From Kribbella solani (GTDB lineage Bacteria; Actinomycetota; Actinomycetes; Propionibacteriales; Kribbellaceae), in contig NZ_JACHNF010000001.1 in NCBI RefSeq assembly GCF_014205295.1, positions 3,534,001 through 3,598,000 on the forward strand: a DNA stretch of 64,000 nucleotides. Reading direction: 5' to 3'. The first letter of the stretch is position 1. Every line of letters begins with the position of its first letter. Made by a program: the position numbers and the translations under genes. The notes under the pieces are model-generated. The model was given only the letters and a program-made list of their open reading frames with translations. It searched no databases and was not told where the DNA came from. This document shows, in pieces, positions 52,911 through 62,114 of this stretch.

Positions 52911-54824
52911 TCAGCGAAAATACTTCCGGAGCACTCTCCACAGCGCGGTACGGGCCATCCGCCGGGCGGCCCGGTTCCGGCGTACGCGCCGCCACGCCCG
53001 CGTCGTACGCCGGACCCGAGGCTGAACTCCGGGCTTGACCTCAGGCTGAATGATCACCGGACGGCTCAGATGCCGGTTCACCTCCGCAAGATGGTCGTCG
53101 AACACCGACTGCCACAGCAACTGCCGCAGCACTGCCTCGTCGCTCGCGCTGCTGGTCGCCTCACTGGACCTCTTCCACAATGCGCGGACGGCATCATCAC
53201 CCACGCCGTCGAGTCGCGCCCGTACGGCCTCGTGATCAGCTGCCGCACCAAGACGCTTGACCTGTACGGGTGCCGCCGACGTCGTCTTGAAGAATGGAAC
53301 AGCTGTCCACTGTGGCATCAGCTGCTCGATCAGCTCCAGGTGCAACGCGTTCTGCAGCCGTTGCGAGGTGGTCAGGCGGAACGCCGCACGGGAGAACGCC
53401 GGCAGCAGCAGAGGCGAAACCACTCCACTGCGTTCGCCTGTGGTCCCCCACCGGCGCAGTCGTTCGACGACATAGAAGTAGTCGAGCATCCGCGCATCCT
53501 GCAGGCCGCTGCGGCCGGCCTCGTCCAGCACCGACCGGATCTGGGTCTCGACCGCCTCGCGGGCGGCGGCGGGCACCCCGTTCGCAGCCACCAGCCGGCG
53601 GCTGAGCCTTTGCGTGAACGCCTCGATCTTCGCGTGCAGCGGCAGTTGATCGATCGCCGCGACGTCGCGCGGGTAGAAGTGCCCGTGCGCGACCTCGCCA
53701 CCGGCGCCGCCGATCGCAAGATGGTCCACTCCGGCCAGGTCGCTCGGAGGTTGGTGAAACAGGTACGACGACGGCCGCAACCCGTCGCCGTACCGATGCC
53801 ATCTCCGGATGCGTTCGATCACGCCGGGCAACGGCACGGGAGCCACCGCCGCAGCCGCCTTGGCCGACGCCACCACCTTGGCCGGCGCAACAGCCTTGGC
53901 CGGCGCAGCCGCGTTGGAGGGCGTGCTGACGGCATGGTCGACCTCGAACGGAAGCGCCCGGACCAGCGTCTTCGCCGTTTCCGCCTCGGCTCCGTAGCTG
54001 TTCAGCCGCACGTCGACCCCGGCCGACAGGAACGCCGCCGCGACAACCCGCGAATCCCGCCCACCCGACAGATCGACCGTCGGCGTACCAGGCCACAGCC
54101 GGCCGATCGACCGGGCAACACCCTGCAGCGCGGCAGCCGTCTCCGGTATCGACGTGTTCCCCGACCAGACACTGGTCGCGTCGATCCGGGATACCGTCAT
54201 CCGCCCATCACGGCCCCTGACCTCAACATGCGTGGCGCCCGGCACCACCGAGACGTACTCGTATGGCATCGAGGCGCCCATGAACCACCCGCACCCGGCC
54301 GCGAACCGCCAGCCCGAAACGCTGGGAGTGGCCGCCACATCCGCGAACAAACACGCGGCGGCCGGTCGATTGCTCCACACCCAGCCATCCGCGGTACGCA
54401 GCTGGAATATCCGGCCCAGACCGACCGAATCGGTGTAGAGATCGAGTCGTTGTGCATTCTGATCCAGCACACACAGTACGAAAGGAGGCGCCAGCTCCAG
54501 CAACCGCTCCGGCGCCTTTCGCGCCGCCAAGGCAAGGGGTACGGCCGCCCGCTCCGGCGCGATGTCGCCGACAACAGACTCATAGCCAAGCGGCGCGTGC
54601 AACGACGCCACGCTCAGACCCGCTTCCTCCTGCCATGCGGGCCAGTTGCACGAAGGCGTACGCCGCCTCCAGCTGAGCAACCCGACCGGGCCCGCGTCAG
54701 AGCCCGATCGGGTCGCTGTCTCACCCCACAACTCGCCGTAGTACGCCTCGACCCGTCGAATACCGGCCCGCACCCGATCCGAATCCACCAACCGGTCGAA
54801 CGCATAGGCGACGATCGTTTCCAT
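52911..54824 (-). CDS. Asparagine-synthase-like ATP-pyrophosphatase protein with Ala/Lys/Pro insert
   Basis: 637 residues from ATG 54824 (METIVAYAFDRL; GTG 54842 also possible). An Ntn-like N-terminal half lacks the Cys2 nucleophile of true glutaminases. The synthase half has the PP-loop SGGRDS (253-258) and a long helical C-terminal domain (RLTTSQRLQNALHLELIEQL). Between them, residues about 304-333 form an Ala/Lys/Pro-rich stretch with repeated (V/A)AxAK units. Such proteins occur as lasso-peptide cyclases or cell-surface synthases; no precursor peptide or partner protease is visible. Stands alone between the sigma operon and the peptidase. Substrate unknown. Confidence 0.75.
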   Translation of the reverse strand: METIVAYAFDRLVDSDRVRAGIRRVEAYYGELWGETATRSGSDAGPVGLLSWRRRTPSCNWPAWQEEAGLSVASLHAPLGYESVVGDIAPERAAVPLALAARKAPERLLELAPPFVLCVLDQNAQRLDLYTDSVGLGRIFQLRTADGWVWSNRPAAACLFADVAATPSVSGWRFAAGCGWFMGASMPYEYVSVVPGATHVEVRGRDGRMTVSRIDATSVWSGNTSIPETAAALQGVARSIGRLWPGTPTVDLSGGRDSRVVAAAFLSAGVDVRLNSYGAEAETAKTLVRALPFEVDHAVSTPSNAAAPAKAVAPAKVVASAKAAAAVAPVPLPGVIERIRRWHRYGDGLRPSSYLFHQPPSDLAGVDHLAIGGAGGEVAHGHFYPRDVAAIDQLPLHAKIEAFTQRLSRRLVAANGVPAAAREAVETQIRSVLDEAGRSGLQDARMLDYFYVVERLRRWGTTGERSGVVSPLLLPAFSRAAFRLTTSQRLQNALHLELIEQLMPQWTAVPFFKTTSAAPVQVKRLGAAADHEAVRARLDGVGDDAVRALWKRSSEATSSASDEAVLRQLLWQSVFDDHLAEVNRHLSRPVIIQPEVKPGVQPRVRRTTRAWRRVRRNRAARRMARTALWRVLRKYFR

Positions 54825-54907
54825 ACCCACCAAGACGAACACCTACCGAACCCCGTTGAGGGTCGATCTGATAGCTGTCCTTGCGTCTCAGTGCTGTGCC
54901 GTGAGGT

Positions 54908-56413
54908 CTACTTCGGGGTTTCGATGTCTGGGCAGCGGGTGTTGGCTGGTTTTTTGAGGTTGATCAGGAAGTTGTCGACTGCTTGGTTGATGCAGGTGCT
55001 TGGGCCGTAGGACGGGGTGGTGGGGTAGATCGTGTGGCCGTAGCCCTCGTACGTGAGGAGTGGCGCGCGGGTCTGTTTCGCGAGGGCCTGCGCTCCTTCG
55101 TACACAGTGGCGAAGTCGTACAAGTTGCCCACCACAACCAACTTCACGCTCTTGTCGACCTTGGGCGTACGCGGCGGGTTGGTGACCTTTCCGGTGTAAC
55201 CGGTGCAGTCGAGGGCGTGGGTCGAGTGGTCACTCCACTGGACGTTCGGGTACTTCGCGGCCGTCCGCTTCACCAGCTTGTTCCACTCGGCGTAGTTCTT
55301 GACCTTGAAGTCGAAGTCGTGGCAGAACCACACCTCATGCGGAAGCCGCGGCGGCACACCCGCCTGCGTCGCCGTACCTTGCGCCGCGCCGGCCGAGGTG
55401 GTGCCACCGCTCGCCTTCCCGTCGTACAGGCCCTTCAGGCGGGTCGCGAACCGGCCCCAGTCTTCCGGATAGTTGCTGCCACCCGTCAGGCGGTTCAGCT
55501 GGTAGAAGTCGATCGCGTCGCCGGTCGTCGGGTCCGTCAACTTGCCGGCGCGGGCGCGCTCCCGCAGCTCGCCGTACACCTTCTTGGTGTCCTTGCCGTA
55601 CAACACGCAGCTCGGCGTCCGGTCACACCAGTCGGCGAACGCGACGAAGTTCCGCTCCAGGATGCGGGCGTGATCGTCGACCCATGCCTCCAGGCTCGCG
55701 CCCTTCGGGGACCGGTCCGCGGTCCCGTCGCTGACCAGCGCGCGGACCCGCCGCGGGAACATCTCGGCGTACTGCTGGATGGCCAGCGACCCGTACGAGT
55801 AGCCGATCTGGGTGATCGTCTCCTCGCCAAGAGCCGCCCGGATGGCGTCGATGTCCTTGACCACCGAGCGGTTGTCGGTGTGGTCGTACAGTGGGCCGGT
55901 CCGCCGGCGGCAGTCCTCGCTGAGCTCGATCTTGGCCGCGGTCATCTTGTCGAAGTCGGCCTGGCTCTGCGGGGTGAGGAGCTTGTCGGCCTTGTCGGCC
56001 AGCGCCTCGTCGCACACCACCCGGCTGCTGGTGTTCACGCCGCGCGCGTCGTACGTGACCACGTCGAAGCGCTCGTGGACCGCGTCGCTGAACACCTTGC
56101 CGTTCCTGCGGGTCAGGTCCAGGACGCCCGAGGTGCCAGGGCCGCCCGGGTCCATCATCGCGACGCCGATCCGGTTCGCCTGGTCCTTTGCCTTGACCCG
56201 GGCGATGCCGATGTGGATCTTGTCGCCATCCGGCTTCGACCAGTCCAGAGGTACGTCGACGGTCGCGCAATCAATCTTCACGTCCGTGTCGGGGCACTGC
56301 TGCCAGTTGATTCCCGACTCGGCCGCGGTCACCGGCTCCGCGCTGGTGACGAGATAGCCGAGCAAGGCGAGCACGAGCCCGCCTCCCACGACAGCCAGCG
56401 GTCTGCGTTTCAT
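54908..56413 (-). CDS. Secreted tripeptidyl-aminopeptidase-like alpha/beta hydrolase
   Basis: 501 residues from ATG 56413, with AGGAGG upstream. Signal sequence MKRRPLAVVGGGLVLALLGY, then cleavage after SAEPVTAAES. Alpha/beta-hydrolase core: oxyanion region DPGGPGTSG, nucleophile elbow GYSYG (S206), Asp in VVVGNLYDFATVYE and His in YEGYGHTIYP. Cys pairs suit an extracellular enzyme. This matches the SlpD/E-type and tripeptidyl aminopeptidase family of Streptomyces, which trims N-terminal tripeptides from secreted proteins. It starts 40 bases after the MacB-like permease gene and may be read with it. Confidence 0.88.
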   Translation of the reverse strand: MKRRPLAVVGGGLVLALLGYLVTSAEPVTAAESGINWQQCPDTDVKIDCATVDVPLDWSKPDGDKIHIGIARVKAKDQANRIGVAMMDPGGPGTSGVLDLTRRNGKVFSDAVHERFDVVTYDARGVNTSSRVVCDEALADKADKLLTPQSQADFDKMTAAKIELSEDCRRRTGPLYDHTDNRSVVKDIDAIRAALGEETITQIGYSYGSLAIQQYAEMFPRRVRALVSDGTADRSPKGASLEAWVDDHARILERNFVAFADWCDRTPSCVLYGKDTKKVYGELRERARAGKLTDPTTGDAIDFYQLNRLTGGSNYPEDWGRFATRLKGLYDGKASGGTTSAGAAQGTATQAGVPPRLPHEVWFCHDFDFKVKNYAEWNKLVKRTAAKYPNVQWSDHSTHALDCTGYTGKVTNPPRTPKVDKSVKLVVVGNLYDFATVYEGAQALAKQTRAPLLTYEGYGHTIYPTTPSYGPSTCINQAVDNFLINLKKPANTRCPDIETPK

Positions 56414-56453
56414 CAGAGGGTTCCTCCTGTAGTGAGTGGACAAATCAGGGGGG

Positions 56454-57653
56454 TTACGGCGCGGCCAGCGCCTCGGTGGGCGCGAGGCGAGCGGCCCGGA
56501 TCGCGGGGTACAGCCCGGCGATGGCGCCAATCACCAAGGTGGCTCCGACGCCGCCGACGCTCGCCCAGGCCGGTACGACGCCCGGCCAGTCCTGGGTCAT
56601 CGCGTACACGGTCGTCACGCTCACCCCGAGCAGTACGCCACCGGCCCCGCCAAGCGCCGACAACAGCAGCGACTCGGCCAGGAACTGGACCCGGATCTGT
56701 CCCCGGGTCGCTCCGAGCGATCGCCGCAGGCCGATCTCGGCGCGGCGCTCCAGGACGGAGATGACCATCGTGTTGGCGACGCCGACGCCGCCGACCAGGA
56801 GCGCGACCGCACCGAGTCCGAGCAGCAGACCGGTGAACGCCCGGTCCGTGGCCTGGCGGGCAGCCAGCGCGTCGGACGGCCGGGACACCTTTACCTCGTT
56901 GGGCGCTTCCGGGTTCGCGGTCGCGGCGAGGACCGACCGGACCGCTTCGACGGCGGAGTCCGCGGACCTGGTGTACACGGTGGACGGGTGGCCGTCGAAG
57001 CCGAAGGACTTCTCGGCCGACTCCCAGCCGATCAGGGCCGCCGAGTCCAGCTCGGGCGCCAGCGGCGCCTTGTCGAGGATGCCGATCACGGTGAACCACT
57101 TGGTACCGATCAGGACCTGGACGTCCGGCCCGGCCGCTCCGATCCCCAGCCGCTTGGCGGTATCGGCACCGAGGACGACCGCCGGGTACCTGGCGGTCGC
57201 GGCGTTCAGCCAGGTGCCATTGGCAACAGTCGCGCCGACCGCCTTCAGCAGGTCCAGATGCGCCGCCTGGACGCTGATCCCGCCGGACTGAGCCGCCGGG
57301 ATCCTGTCGTTGCGATACACCTTCGCACCCTCTACCGCGCCGGTCGCCGCGACCTCGGTGACCGGTTTGATCCGCGAGATCGTCGCGACCGCTTCCTTCG
57401 GCAGCTTGGCGTCCTCGCCGAACAGTCCCTGTCCGGGCGACGCGGTCAGCAGGTTCGTACCGAGCGAGGCGAGCTGGCGATCCAGTTGGGCCCGGCTCGA
57501 CGACGAGATTCCGACGACGGCGATCATCGCGGCGATACCGATCGCGATCCCGAGCGCCGACAGGAACACCCGCATCGGCCGCGTACGCAGACCCGAACCG
57601 CCGACCCGGATCACATCGGCCGGACTCAGCCGGGCCGGCGTCAACCCGCTCAC
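56454..57653 (-). CDS. MacB/FtsX-like ABC transporter permease
   Basis: 399 residues. N-terminal membrane helix (MRVFLSALGIAIGIAAMIAV), a ~220-residue extracytoplasmic MacB-PCD domain (TSPGQGLFGEDAKLPKEAVA and following), then three helices at the end (LGLGAVALLVGGVGVANTMV, LLLSALGGAGGVLLGVSV, VGGVGATLVIGAIAGLYPAI). The cytoplasmic loop carries ERRAEIGLRRSLGATRGQIR, a family hallmark. Works with the ATPase just upstream (4-base overlap). Such transporters push substrates or lipoproteins across or out of the membrane using ATP-driven movement. Confidence 0.9.
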   Translation of the reverse strand: MSGLTPARLSPADVIRVGGSGLRTRPMRVFLSALGIAIGIAAMIAVVGISSSSRAQLDRQLASLGTNLLTASPGQGLFGEDAKLPKEAVATISRIKPVTEVAATGAVEGAKVYRNDRIPAAQSGGISVQAAHLDLLKAVGATVANGTWLNAATARYPAVVLGADTAKRLGIGAAGPDVQVLIGTKWFTVIGILDKAPLAPELDSAALIGWESAEKSFGFDGHPSTVYTRSADSAVEAVRSVLAATANPEAPNEVKVSRPSDALAARQATDRAFTGLLLGLGAVALLVGGVGVANTMVISVLERRAEIGLRRSLGATRGQIRVQFLAESLLLSALGGAGGVLLGVSVTTVYAMTQDWPGVVPAWASVGGVGATLVIGAIAGLYPAIRAARLAPTEALAAP

Positions 57654-58339
57654 GCCGCCACCTCGCCGTCGCGCATGACGAGCTGACGTGGCAGCGTCGC
57701 GGCGATGTCCCGGTCGTGGGTGATGACAAGCACCGTCGTACCGGCCTGGTGCAGCTCGCGCAGCAAGGTCATCACGCCGGCGCCTGACGCCGAGTCGAGG
57801 TTGCCGGTCGGCTCGTCGGCCAGCAGCAGCGGCGGTTCGCCGACGACCGCCCGGGCGATCGCGACGCGCTGGCGCTGACCTCCGGACAGCTGATGTGGCT
57901 GGTGGTCCATCCGATCCTCGAGACCGACCCTCGTCAGCGCGGTACGGGCGCGCCGCCGCCGGTCTGCCAGGCCGCGCCCGGAGTACAGGAGGCCGTCGGC
58001 GACGTTGTCGAGTGCGGATCGTCCGGGCGCGAGGTGAAACTGCTGAAAGACGAACCCGATGGTCCGCGCCCGCAGCGCCGACACCTGCCGGTCCGGCAGC
58101 TTCGCCACGTCGTACCCGCCGATCCGGACCGCGCCGGACGACGGCCGGTCGAGGCTTCCGATCAGGTGCAGCATGGTCGATTTCCCCGAGCCCGACGGGC
58201 CGACGATCGCGACCAGCTCGCCGTACCCGATGGTGAGACTGACACCGTGTACGGCGGTCACGCCGCCCGGGTACGTCTTCGTGACGTTGTCCAACTCAAC
58301 TACCGCACCGGTGCCGGCCGGCGTCGGGACGGCGCTCAT
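57650..58339 (-). CDS. MacB/LolD-type ABC transporter ATPase
   Basis: 229 residues. Walker A GPSGSGKST, Q-loop FVFQQFHLAPG, signature LSGGQRQRVAIARA, Walker B LLLADEPTGNLDS, H-loop VITHDRD: all standard for the MacB/LolD group. ATG overlaps the membrane-fusion gene's stop by 4 bases and its own stop overlaps the permease start, so the three are translated as a set. Provides energy for the exporter. Confidence 0.93.
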   Translation of the reverse strand: MSAVPTPAGTGAVVELDNVTKTYPGGVTAVHGVSLTIGYGELVAIVGPSGSGKSTMLHLIGSLDRPSSGAVRIGGYDVAKLPDRQVSALRARTIGFVFQQFHLAPGRSALDNVADGLLYSGRGLADRRRRARTALTRVGLEDRMDHQPHQLSGGQRQRVAIARAVVGEPPLLLADEPTGNLDSASGAGVMTLLRELHQAGTTVLVITHDRDIAATLPRQLVMRDGEVAA

Positions 58340-59424
58340 GACGGCATCCCGACGGTCATCTTCTCGGCCAGGCCGGCACCGGAGACCTCGACCCGGCCAC
58401 CGGCGAACAGCCCGGTCTTCACCGCGATGACCTTCGACGTCGAGCCCTCGACGACCTCGACTCCGTAGCCACCTTCGGCCAGCGCGAGCAGGGCCGAGAC
58501 CGGCACGGTAAGGACGTTCTTTCGCTCTCCCGCGGTGAAAGACACCGTCACCGACGCCTCGTCGAGGCCGCTCAGAGCCCGCTGGTCGGCGAGGCTGATG
58601 GTTACCTCGATCTTTGTTTCGGACTCGGAGTCGGCATCCTCGCCTGCCTGGACGATCGTCTTGGTGCCGGAGATCTTTCCGGTCACGGTCTTCCCGTTCG
58701 GCAGCTTCACCTTCACCGCCGCGCCCTTGGTGGCGATCCGCTGATCACCGGTTTCGAGGTCGACGGTCACCACCCGCGACGTACCGGTGTACTTGAAGAT
58801 CGCCGAGTTCCCGCCGACGCCGGCACCGACCGCGGCCTCCTGCGTGTCGACCCGGATCGGGGTGGTCGCGTAGACGACCCGGCCCAGAGCAAGCTTGCCG
58901 GTCTCCTCGAGGCCGAGATCCTCCTGCCATTCCTTGACCGCGTCGGCCGTCGCGTCGGTGTACTCGTCATCGACCGTGAAGCCGTCGTAGCCGAGCGCAC
59001 GCAGGTTCTTCTCGAACTGCAGGACGTCCGCGCCCTCGTCGCCCGAGGCCAGCGCCCGGTAGGCGGGCAGGGCACCGTAGAACAGGACGATCGGATCGTT
59101 GTCGATCGCGAACAGCGTCTGCCCGCGGGTCACCGTGGCGCCGACCGCCGCCATCGCGGTCACCGTGCCGCTCAGCCGGGTCGAGATGGCAGTCGTACTG
59201 CCGTGGCTGAGCTCGCCGCTCTCGTCCTGGCTGTCGACCAGGGTCTGCCGGGTCACCGATGCGGTTGCCGGCGGCAACGCCGCGCTGGCGGTCCGGTCGT
59301 CGGTCCCGCCCCCGCCGCCAAGACCGACAGCGGCCGTCACCGCGGCGGCCAGGGCGAGGACGGCGGCCAGCGCCAGCCCGGCTCGACGGCGCCGCCGACC
59401 CGCCGGCCGGTCGGCGGCGGTCAT
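58336..59424 (-). CDS. Membrane-fusion/peptidoglycan-binding-type efflux partner
   Basis: 362 residues from ATG 59424 (MTAADRPAGRRRRRA), which overlaps the lipoprotein stop. One N-terminal membrane helix (AGLALAAVLALAAAVTAAVG), then a HlyD-like beta-barrel half (GTVTAMAAVGATVTRGQTLF). A peptidoglycan-binding-1-like motif lies between its halves (DVLQFEKNLRALGYDGFTVD, AVKEWQEDLGLEETGKLA), a layout seen in actinobacterial MacA analogues. The remainder continues the adaptor barrel. It would connect the MacB-like permease to the wall side. The wall-binding insert suits Gram-positive cells that lack an outer membrane. Confidence 0.85.
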   Translation of the reverse strand: MTAADRPAGRRRRRAGLALAAVLALAAAVTAAVGLGGGGGTDDRTASAALPPATASVTRQTLVDSQDESGELSHGSTTAISTRLSGTVTAMAAVGATVTRGQTLFAIDNDPIVLFYGALPAYRALASGDEGADVLQFEKNLRALGYDGFTVDDEYTDATADAVKEWQEDLGLEETGKLALGRVVYATTPIRVDTQEAAVGAGVGGNSAIFKYTGTSRVVTVDLETGDQRIATKGAAVKVKLPNGKTVTGKISGTKTIVQAGEDADSESETKIEVTISLADQRALSGLDEASVTVSFTAGERKNVLTVPVSALLALAEGGYGVEVVEGSTSKVIAVKTGLFAGGRVEVSGAGLAEKMTVGMPS

Positions 59425-59978
59425 CAGTTGCCCCCGATCGCACCAGCGGACGGCTGCGTCGGCTGGTACTGCTGGCACTTCTGCTGGGCGGCCTTGAACT
59501 CCGCCGACTGCGGGTCGATGCCGCTGTTCGGGTCCATCTTCACGGCGCCGCCGTTGGCGTCCGGGTCCGGGAACTTGGGTACGCCGTTCTCCCGCATGCA
59601 CTGGGCGAGCTTGCGCATCTGCTCGACCATCCCGGAGTCGACCTTCGGCTTGTCGCCACCGTTCGGCAGGTACTGCGTGCACTTCTCCCGGGCAGCATCG
59701 ACCTTCTGCGGATCAGCGCTCGCCGGCGCCTCGACCCGCTTCCCGCCGGAGCTGTCAGCCTGCGGATCCGGCCAGTCGGGCATGCCGTTCTCGCGCATGC
59801 ACTGGGCGAACTTGTACTGGTCGGCCTGGTTCCCCGAGCTACTGGCGGAGGTTGTCGCCGAGCTGCTGCCGCCACCCGCGGTCGCGACATCGTTGTTCTC
59901 GTTCTTGGAGCCGCAGGCGCCGAGGCTGAGCATCAGCCCGACCGCCGCGAGGAGCTTGATCGCATTCATCGTCTTCAT
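59424..59978 (-). CDS. Lipoprotein with duplicated Cys-containing repeat
   Basis: 184 residues from ATG 59978. Lipobox LSLGAC with the lipidated Cys near residue 21. After a Ser/Gly-rich linker, two similar units occur: FAQCMRENGMPDWPDPQ with a later CTQYLP, and LAQCMRENGVPKFPDPD with a later CQQYQP; each has a conserved Cys pair. This duplicated ~60-residue unit is common in actinobacterial lipoproteins beside MacB-type operons and may act as an extracytoplasmic binding component. First gene of the efflux operon, divergent from the sensor kinase. Confidence 0.85.
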   Translation of the reverse strand: MKTMNAIKLLAAVGLMLSLGACGSKNENNDVATAGGGSSSATTSASSSGNQADQYKFAQCMRENGMPDWPDPQADSSGGKRVEAPASADPQKVDAAREKCTQYLPNGGDKPKVDSGMVEQMRKLAQCMRENGVPKFPDPDANGGAVKMDPNSGIDPQSAEFKAAQQKCQQYQPTQPSAGAIGGN

Positions 59979-60123
59979 GCCGTAAACACTGCTGGCGGTG
60001 AGTGAGAACCCGCGTCTGCCCGTGGTGACACTTCCGTGTCTATCCACGGGTGTACGCGGCCACGCCGATGTCCGCCGCGAGGTACACGCGACCGGGGCGG
60101 CCGCCCACGTACAGTTTTGGATC

Positions 60124-61446
60124 ATGGCTACCGCGCGCCCGCTGGCGAACCTCGCGTCGAGTGCCGCCCGGGCGTGGACACGCTGGGCGGCGCTGCACGA
60201 CGCCGTGCTGGCCGCGGCGCTCCTGCTCGGCACCCTGGCGACGTCCAAGAACCTGCTGACCGGACCGGTGCGCCACCTCACGAATGTGGATGGCGATGTG
60301 CAGCTCGCGGTGTGGATCATCGCGTCCGTGGCGATCGCGGTCGGCGTGGCGCTCCGGCGGCGCAAACCCTGGCTGATGCTGCTTGTCTCTGCCGCGGCGA
60401 GTGCCGTACATCTGGTGCAGGGCATGCCGCTGCTGATCATCGATCTGGGCACGCCGATCCTGCTCTACACGGTCGCCAGCAGCGCGCGACGTACGTACAC
60501 CCTCGCCGCGACCGCGGGCCTGATCCTGGCCGCCGCCGGTTGGAGCATGTACGCCGGGGCGACCGGCACGCCGACGGCCGGAGTACCGGACCGGATCGCC
60601 CCGCCGATCAGCCGCGCGACGGCGCCGGCGGGGGAAGCCCGCCCTACGCCATCGGGCTCGCCTGGCATCCTCCAGGACACCTCTACCGGCGTGATCCTGC
60701 TCGGATCGATCCTGGTGACCTCGTGGGCGATGGGCTCCGCGGCCCGCAACCGCCGGGACTACCTGGACGAACTCCACGCCCGCGCGGCCGACCTGGAACG
60801 CGAACGCGACCAGCAGGCAGCGCTGGCGGTCGCCGCCGAACGCGACCGGATCACCCGTGAGCTGCACGACGTCGTCGCGCACGGCCTGTCGGTGATGGTC
60901 ACCCAGGCCCAAGGCGCGGAGGCGGCGCTCACCCGCCGGCCCGGTGACACCAGGTCCGCGCTCTCCGCGATCATCAGCACCGGCCGCGACTCGCTCGCCG
61001 ACATGCGCCGCGTCCTGTCCCGGGCCGACAGCCTCGAGGACGCCTGGCACCCCCAGCCCGGTATCGATCGGCTTCCCGAGCTGGTCGCCCATGTCACGAA
61101 GGCCGGGACCAGGGTCCGCTTGCAGGTCAACGGCACTCCGGCCGCGGTGCCGGCGGCGGTTGATCTCTCGGCGTACCGCATCGTTCAGGAAGCACTGACC
61201 AACACCATGAAACACGCGGGTTCCGGCGCCGCCGCCACGGTGAACCTCACCTTTCACGACTCGGAGGTCGTCATCGAAGTCAAGGACAACGGTCGCGGGC
61301 AGACCAGCAGTGACGGCAACGGGCACGGGCTCCGCGGGATGGGTGAGCGGGCACGGTTGCTCGACGGGCAACTGACCGCGGGGCCTGGTCCGCTCGGTGG
61401 CTTCGTCGTCCGGGCGACGCTCCCGATCGATCGGCCGCGGCCATGA
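60124..61446 (+). CDS. Sensor histidine kinase (NarL/DesK type)
   Basis: 440 residues from ATG 60124 (MATARPLANLASS). Several membrane helices in residues 1-230 (LHDAVLAAALLLGTL, LAVWIIASVAIAVGVAL, LMLLVSAAASAV, TLAATAGLILAAAGW, TGVILLGSILVTSWAMG), then a dimerisation helix with the phospho-acceptor His in RITRELHDVVAHGLS and a HATPase domain with NTMKHAGSG (N box), DNGRGQTS and GHGLRGMGERA (G boxes). It overlaps the response regulator gene by 4 bases. It lies divergent from the MacB efflux operon and probably controls it in response to envelope stress or drugs. Confidence 0.92.
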   Translation: MATARPLANLASSAARAWTRWAALHDAVLAAALLLGTLATSKNLLTGPVRHLTNVDGDVQLAVWIIASVAIAVGVALRRRKPWLMLLVSAAASAVHLVQGMPLLIIDLGTPILLYTVASSARRTYTLAATAGLILAAAGWSMYAGATGTPTAGVPDRIAPPISRATAPAGEARPTPSGSPGILQDTSTGVILLGSILVTSWAMGSAARNRRDYLDELHARAADLERERDQQAALAVAAERDRITRELHDVVAHGLSVMVTQAQGAEAALTRRPGDTRSALSAIISTGRDSLADMRRVLSRADSLEDAWHPQPGIDRLPELVAHVTKAGTRVRLQVNGTPAAVPAAVDLSAYRIVQEALTNTMKHAGSGAAATVNLTFHDSEVVIEVKDNGRGQTSSDGNGHGLRGMGERARLLDGQLTAGPGPLGGFVVRATLPIDRPRP

Positions 61447-62108
61447 TCCGCGTCCTGCTCGCCGACGACCAGGCCCTGGTACGCACCGGGTTCCGGATGA
61501 TCCTCGACAACGCCGACGACATGACGGTGGTCGGTGAAGCCGCCGACGGCGAACAAGCAGTCGCGGCGGTGCTCGAACATCGGCCCGACGTCGTACTGAT
61601 GGATGTCCGGATGCCTGACGTCGACGGGGTCGAGGCGACGCGCCGGATCTGCAAGTCGGCCGACGCCGGCCAGACCCACGTGCTGATCCTGACCACGTTC
61701 GACCTTGACGAGTACGTGTACGCGGCGCTCCGGGCCGGCGCCAGCGGATTCCTGCTGAAGGACACCCTGGCCGCGGACCTGCTGTCCGCGATCCGGGTCG
61801 TCGCGCGCGGCGATTCGGTCGTCGCCCCGACCGTCACCCGGCGGCTGCTCGAACGCTACGTCGGCAGCGGCTCGGCGGCGCCCGTGTCAGGCCTCAGCCT
61901 GGATGCGCTGACGGAGCGCGAACGCGAGGTCCTCGGCCTGATCGCGCTCGGTCTCACCAACACCGAGATCGCCGGCCGGCTCTTCCTGTCCGAAGGCACG
62001 GTCAAGACGCACGTCCACCGCATCCTGTCCAAACTCGAGCTCCGCGACCGCGTACAGGCAGTCGTGTACGCGTACGAGAGTGGCCTGGTCCGCGCCGGGA
62101 TGTCCTGA
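61443..62108 (+). CDS. NarL/LuxR-family response regulator
   Basis: 221 residues. Receiver: acidic pocket LLADDQ, phosphorylated Asp in VVLMDVRMPD, Thr in ILTTFD, Lys in FLLKDTL. C-terminal LuxR-type HTH: LTEREREVLGLIALGLTNTE, then IAGRLFLSEGTVKTHVHRIL. Paired with the preceding kinase (overlapping genes). Likely activates the divergent lipoprotein/efflux operon; the target site is not identified. Confidence 0.94.
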   Translation: MIRVLLADDQALVRTGFRMILDNADDMTVVGEAADGEQAVAAVLEHRPDVVLMDVRMPDVDGVEATRRICKSADAGQTHVLILTTFDLDEYVYAALRAGASGFLLKDTLAADLLSAIRVVARGDSVVAPTVTRRLLERYVGSGSAAPVSGLSLDALTEREREVLGLIALGLTNTEIAGRLFLSEGTVKTHVHRILSKLELRDRVQAVVYAYESGLVRAGMS

Positions 62109-62114
62109 GCTGGT

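Noticed and set aside
52911-54842. Lasso-peptide cluster
   Set aside because: Only the asparagine-synthase-like protein is present. I found no precursor peptide, RRE or transglutaminase-type protease gene within several kb.
52797-55010. A 737-codon plus-strand frame
   Set aside because: Antisense of the asparagine-synthase-like gene. No conserved motifs, Arg/Gln/His-rich, no ribosome site.
54983-56764. A 593-codon plus-strand frame opposite the peptidase
   Set aside because: The minus-strand alpha/beta hydrolase has a signal peptide and full catalytic triad. The plus frame is compositionally biased noise.
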